This document shows, piece by piece, positions 5,307 through 7,286 of a stretch of DNA of 7,286 nt (the first letter of the stretch is position 1; every line of letters begins with the position of its first letter). A program made the translations under genes and the position numbers. The stretch comes from an uncultured Eubacteriales bacterium (lineage in GTDB: Bacteria > Bacillota > Clostridia > Lachnospirales > Bianqueaceae): the NCBI GenBank assembly GCA_900322165.1, contig ONYR01000013.1:1-7286 (forward strand). Reading direction: 5' to 3'. The notes under the pieces were generated by a model. That model saw nothing but the letters and a program-made list of their open reading frames with translations, searched no databases and was not told the DNA's origin.

Positions 5307-6962
5307 TCAGCCGACCGGGAAGATGCTTCCGCCGATGAATTCGCGGATAAGGCTGTTGCGCGGCACGTCTTCGCAGGAGAGACCAAGGAAATAGTCAAGG
5401 AACTTCAGCAGACGCTTGGCTTCCGGGTATTCCGGCGCGTCCATCGGAATCGAGAACAACAGAGGCTCCGCGAAGGTCTTCAGCACTGCCAGCTCATAGA
5501 GCGAGGCCGAGTTGAACATCACGTCCGCCTGCTCCTGGAACGGGAAAATGTGGCGCTCTTCACCGCGTCTGACGGAGTTCCAGCGAGCGATCGTCTCGCG
5601 CGCGGAGGTGCCGCGGGTCCGCGCGTCACGCACCATTCGACGGATCTCGCGGTTGTCCGTTGTCGGGATCCGGTTGTGCTCATCGACATTTAACGCAGTC
5701 ACCGCGCTGATATAGATCTTGTACTTGTCCTCCGGAGCGATCTGGTAGGTCAGCGCTTCATTGAGGCCGTGAATGCCCTCGAGCACCAGGACCGCGTCGT
5801 TTTTGATCGCGAGATGGTTGCCTTTGAATTCCGGCTTGCCCGTAACAAAATTGAACGTCGGCATGCTGACCTTTTCACCGCGCAGAAGGCTTGTCATCTG
5901 ATCGTTAAACAGCTCCACGTCGAGCGCTTCAAGGCATTCGAAATCGTAATCGCCGTTCTCATCACGCGGGCATTTCTCGCGCTCCACGAAATAATTGTCG
6001 ATCGCGACCGGATAGGACTTGAGTCCCACATTGCCAAGCTGCACCGAAAGGCGGTGCGAGAACGACGTTTTTCCCGAAGAGGACGGACCCGCGATCATGA
6101 CGATCCGGCGTCCTTCCTCGCGGATCTGGCGCGCGATCTCGCCGATCTTATGCTCCTGATACGCTTCGGAGGCAAGGATGATATCGCGTCCCTCACCGCG
6201 GCAGATCGCTTCATTGAGCGCTCCGACCGTCGGGACTCCGATGCCCGCGCCCCAGGCATTGGTCTGCTCCATCGTGAAAAAGAGCTTTTTCGCCACGTAT
6301 TCGCTTCCATCCTTCTCCGGCTCGCTGCGCTTCGGGAGCACCATCAGCACGCCGCCTTCGTAGCGCTTCAGCTTGAAACGCCGGACCATGCCCGTGCTCG
6401 GCGGCATGTATCCGTAGTAATAGTCGACGTAATTGCCAAGGCGGTAGACGTTCGCAGTCGAGCTGCGGCGGAAGCGGAACAGCTGCTCCTTGTCCTTCAT
6501 GCCGTATGCATGGAACAGATCCCTCGCTTCATCGGTCGAGATCTTCGATTTTTCAAACTTCAGATCCTCCTCCACATACCCGCGCATCGTCTTTTCGGCC
6601 TCAGCGACCATCTCATCGGTCAATCCGCCTTCCACATCTGCGATAAAATACAGTCCGTCGCCGATCGAATATTCCAGCTTCAGCGACAGGAGCTTTTCCT
6701 TCAGCACATGGCCCATCGCGCGCAGGAACATCATCGTCGCGCCGCGCTGGTACGTCTTATGACCGTCGGGATCCTTCGTTGTCAGGAAGGTCAGCACGCC
6801 TTCCCTTGTGACCGGCTTGTTCAGCTCCACGAGCTTCTGACCCACCTTCGCCAAAATGATCGGCGCATCGTAGGAAGCCTGAACTTCCTTCGCCAAACTC
6901 AAAAAGGTCGAGCCTTCCTCGACATCCCACGGATTTCCCTGATACATCAAACGGATACTCAT
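5307..6962 (-). CDS. nucleoside (uridine-type) kinase with TGS and ThrRS-editing-like N-terminus
   Basis: 551 aa. The C-terminal half is a P-loop uridine kinase/phosphoribulokinase-type domain: Walker A AGPSSSGKTS 291-300 (K298), DNYF 322-325, LEGIHGLN 394-401 and an Arg-rich lid RMVRDARTRG 442-451. The N-terminal 62 residues look like a TGS domain (NPWDVEEGSTFLSLAKEV 10-27). Residues 68-200 resemble the second domain of threonyl-tRNA synthetase (GDGLYFIADVEGGLTDEM, then YVDYYYGYMPPSTGMVRRFKL). Family knowledge says such fusions are annotated as nucleoside or uridine kinases and phosphorylate nucleosides with a nucleotide triphosphate in the cytosol; the role of the N-terminus is unknown. The start is supported by GGAGGAGG 6 nt before the ATG. 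The gene is divergent from the acetyltransferase gene and has its own promoter. The exact substrate is not determined here. Confidence 0.92.
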   Translation of the reverse strand: MSIRLMYQGNPWDVEEGSTFLSLAKEVQASYDAPIILAKVGQKLVELNKPVTREGVLTFLTTKDPDGHKTYQRGATMMFLRAMGHVLKEKLLSLKLEYSIGDGLYFIADVEGGLTDEMVAEAEKTMRGYVEEDLKFEKSKISTDEARDLFHAYGMKDKEQLFRFRRSSTANVYRLGNYVDYYYGYMPPSTGMVRRFKLKRYEGGVLMVLPKRSEPEKDGSEYVAKKLFFTMEQTNAWGAGIGVPTVGALNEAICRGEGRDIILASEAYQEHKIGEIARQIREEGRRIVMIAGPSSSGKTSFSHRLSVQLGNVGLKSYPVAIDNYFVEREKCPRDENGDYDFECLEALDVELFNDQMTSLLRGEKVSMPTFNFVTGKPEFKGNHLAIKNDAVLVLEGIHGLNEALTYQIAPEDKYKIYISAVTALNVDEHNRIPTTDNREIRRMVRDARTRGTSARETIARWNSVRRGEERHIFPFQEQADVMFNSASLYELAVLKTFAEPLLFSIPMDAPEYPEAKRLLKFLDYFLGLSCEDVPRNSLIREFIGGSIFPVG

Positions 6963-6968
6963 TGCTTT

Positions 6969-6976
6969 CCTCCTCC
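6969..6976 (-). promoter_or_regulatory. strong ribosome site of the kinase gene
   Basis: GGAGGAGG with a 6-nt spacer (AAAGCA) before ATG at 6962. This fixes the start and excludes the longer open frame upstream in other phases. Confidence 0.8.
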
Positions 6977-7005
6977 AGGGGGCATATTACACCTCTTGTC
7001 CTTTC

Positions 7006-7022
7006 TGCATGGCTCCCATGCA
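7006..7022 (-). promoter_or_regulatory. perfect 7-bp hairpin in the kinase 5' leader
   Basis: TGCATGG, a 3-nt loop, and CCATGCA. It would lie about 20 nt after the predicted kinase transcription start and 30 nt before the ribosome site, and has no U-tract. It also carries ATGs that open a 10-codon frame ending before the ribosome site. It might stabilise the mRNA or bind a protein; function is unknown. Confidence 0.35.
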
Positions 7023-7049
7023 CAGTTCTTTTTTCTCTCATCTTTTCAA

Positions 7050-7079
7050 AATATATCATCCGAAAACAGGCTGTGTCAA
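7050..7079 (-). promoter_or_regulatory. sigma-A type promoter of the kinase gene
   Basis: On the minus strand a perfect -35 TTGACA (7079-7074), 18-nt spacer and -10 TATATT (7055-7050). Initiation near 7043 gives a leader of about 80 nt. Confidence 0.7.
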
Positions 7080-7090
7080 CAAGCTTGACA
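7074..7090. repeat. inverted repeat between divergent promoters
   Basis: TGTCAA (7074-7079), five bases, TTGACA (7085-7090). The left arm is the kinase -35 box; the right arm is an unused TTGACA on the plus strand, with no -10 at 16-18 nt. The arrangement could be an operator covering the kinase -35, or a relic promoter, or chance. Confidence 0.35.
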
Positions 7091-7109
7091 TCTGCGGCTG
7101 TTCCTTGCC

Positions 7110-7138
7110 TTGTACTTTCCAAACGCTCGTGTTATGAT
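7110..7138 (+). promoter_or_regulatory. promoter of the acetyltransferase gene
   Basis: TTGTAC (7110-7115), exactly 17 nt, TATGAT (7133-7138). Initiation near 7145 gives a leader of about 77 nt, which shows no strong structure to me. Confidence 0.6.
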
Positions 7139-7210
7139 TATCTAACCTCCGCATAGACATCTCACATCACTGTCTTGCGCGGGACTTGCATTGTTTTTCT
7201 TTTGCACGTT

Positions 7211-7215
7211 AGGAG
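7211..7215 (+). promoter_or_regulatory. ribosome site of the acetyltransferase gene
   Basis: AGGAG, 6 nt before ATG at 7222, following an AT-rich stretch. Confidence 0.75.
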
Positions 7216-7221
7216 TACTTC

Positions 7222-7286
7222 ATGACCGACTATCTGATTCGACCGGCTGTCCTTGATGATCTGCCGGAGCTGATCCGCATTTTTCG
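7222..7286 (+). CDS. GNAT-family N-acetyltransferase, N-terminus only (runs off right edge)
   Basis: Only 21 codons are visible. The start has a good ribosome site and promoter. After a short lead the peptide reads IRPAVLDDLPELIRIF, the typical first strand and helix of GNAT enzymes (I/V-R-x-A-x-x-x-D-hydrophobic-x-x-hydrophobic), which transfer an acetyl group from acetyl-CoA to an amine. The acetyl-CoA site lies outside the window, so substrate and even catalytic integrity cannot be judged. It is transcribed away from the kinase gene. Confidence 0.7.
   Translation, partial: MTDYLIRPAVLDDLPELIRIF

Noticed and set aside
1675..6962. Frequent GATCGC/GCGATC words as a genome-wide repeat such as HIP1
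   Set aside because: They fall in codon pairs such as Ala-Ile and follow GC-rich codon choice; the full 8-mer palindrome is not enriched as far as I can see.
1675..6962. Kinase, exporter and helicase as one defence or antibiotic-resistance operon
   Set aside because: Each unit has its own promoter or terminator signals, the spacings are wide, and no histidine kinase, response regulator, nuclease or methylase is present to suggest such a system.
5769..7088. Plus-strand frame of 439 codons opposite the kinase
   Set aside because: It is an antisense shadow with no recognisable domain, and it crosses the kinase promoter region.
6757..7122. Minus-strand 121-codon frame overlapping the kinase start
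   Set aside because: It is out of phase with the kinase, starts upstream of the likely promoter, and its product is not domain-like.

Overview
This is a chromosomal segment, most likely from a low-motility-to-AT-pressure member of the Clostridia (Lachnospiraceae-like Bacillota). The support is the gene families: a fused NBD-FtsX exporter of a type I associate with gut and oral Clostridia, and a TGS/ThrRS-like nucleoside kinase common in that class. Coding DNA is GC-rich by eye and the intergenic DNA is clearly AT-rich, with Gram-positive style Shine-Dalgarno sites. The genus cannot be set from the sequence alone. I see no phage, transposon, CRISPR, rRNA or tRNA signature.

Layout, right to left, because almost everything is on the minus strand. 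At the far right a plus-strand GNAT acetyltransferase begins and runs off the window. It is divergent from a 551-aa nucleoside (uridine-type) kinase carrying an N-terminal TGS domain and a ThrRS-editing-like domain. The intergenic region between them holds divergent promoters and a short inverted repeat. Next comes a 1148-aa ABC exporter with an N-terminal ATPase, four membrane helices and a very large extracellular region (about 715 residues) containing internal repeats. It appears to have its own extended -10 promoter. Then a 319-nt non-coding stretch holds two strong hairpin terminators, one of which faces the plus strand although no plus-strand gene is present, plus a perfect 10-bp-arm palindrome. 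Last, a 26-codon small ORF with a strong ribosome site lies just ahead of an SNF2-type helicase whose first 417 residues are visible, ending exactly on the DEAH box at the window edge.

The genes do not form an obvious pathway. The kinase and exporter each have a promoter, and the small ORF plus SNF2 gene look like one further transcription unit, so this reads as ordinary chromosomal neighbourhood rather than a dedicated system. The points that merit a second look are the small ORF and palindromic operator ahead of the helicase, a possible plus-strand small RNA between the exporter and helicase genes, the repeat-bearing exporter ectodomain, and the loss of all editing-site metal ligands in the ThrRS-like part of the kinase.
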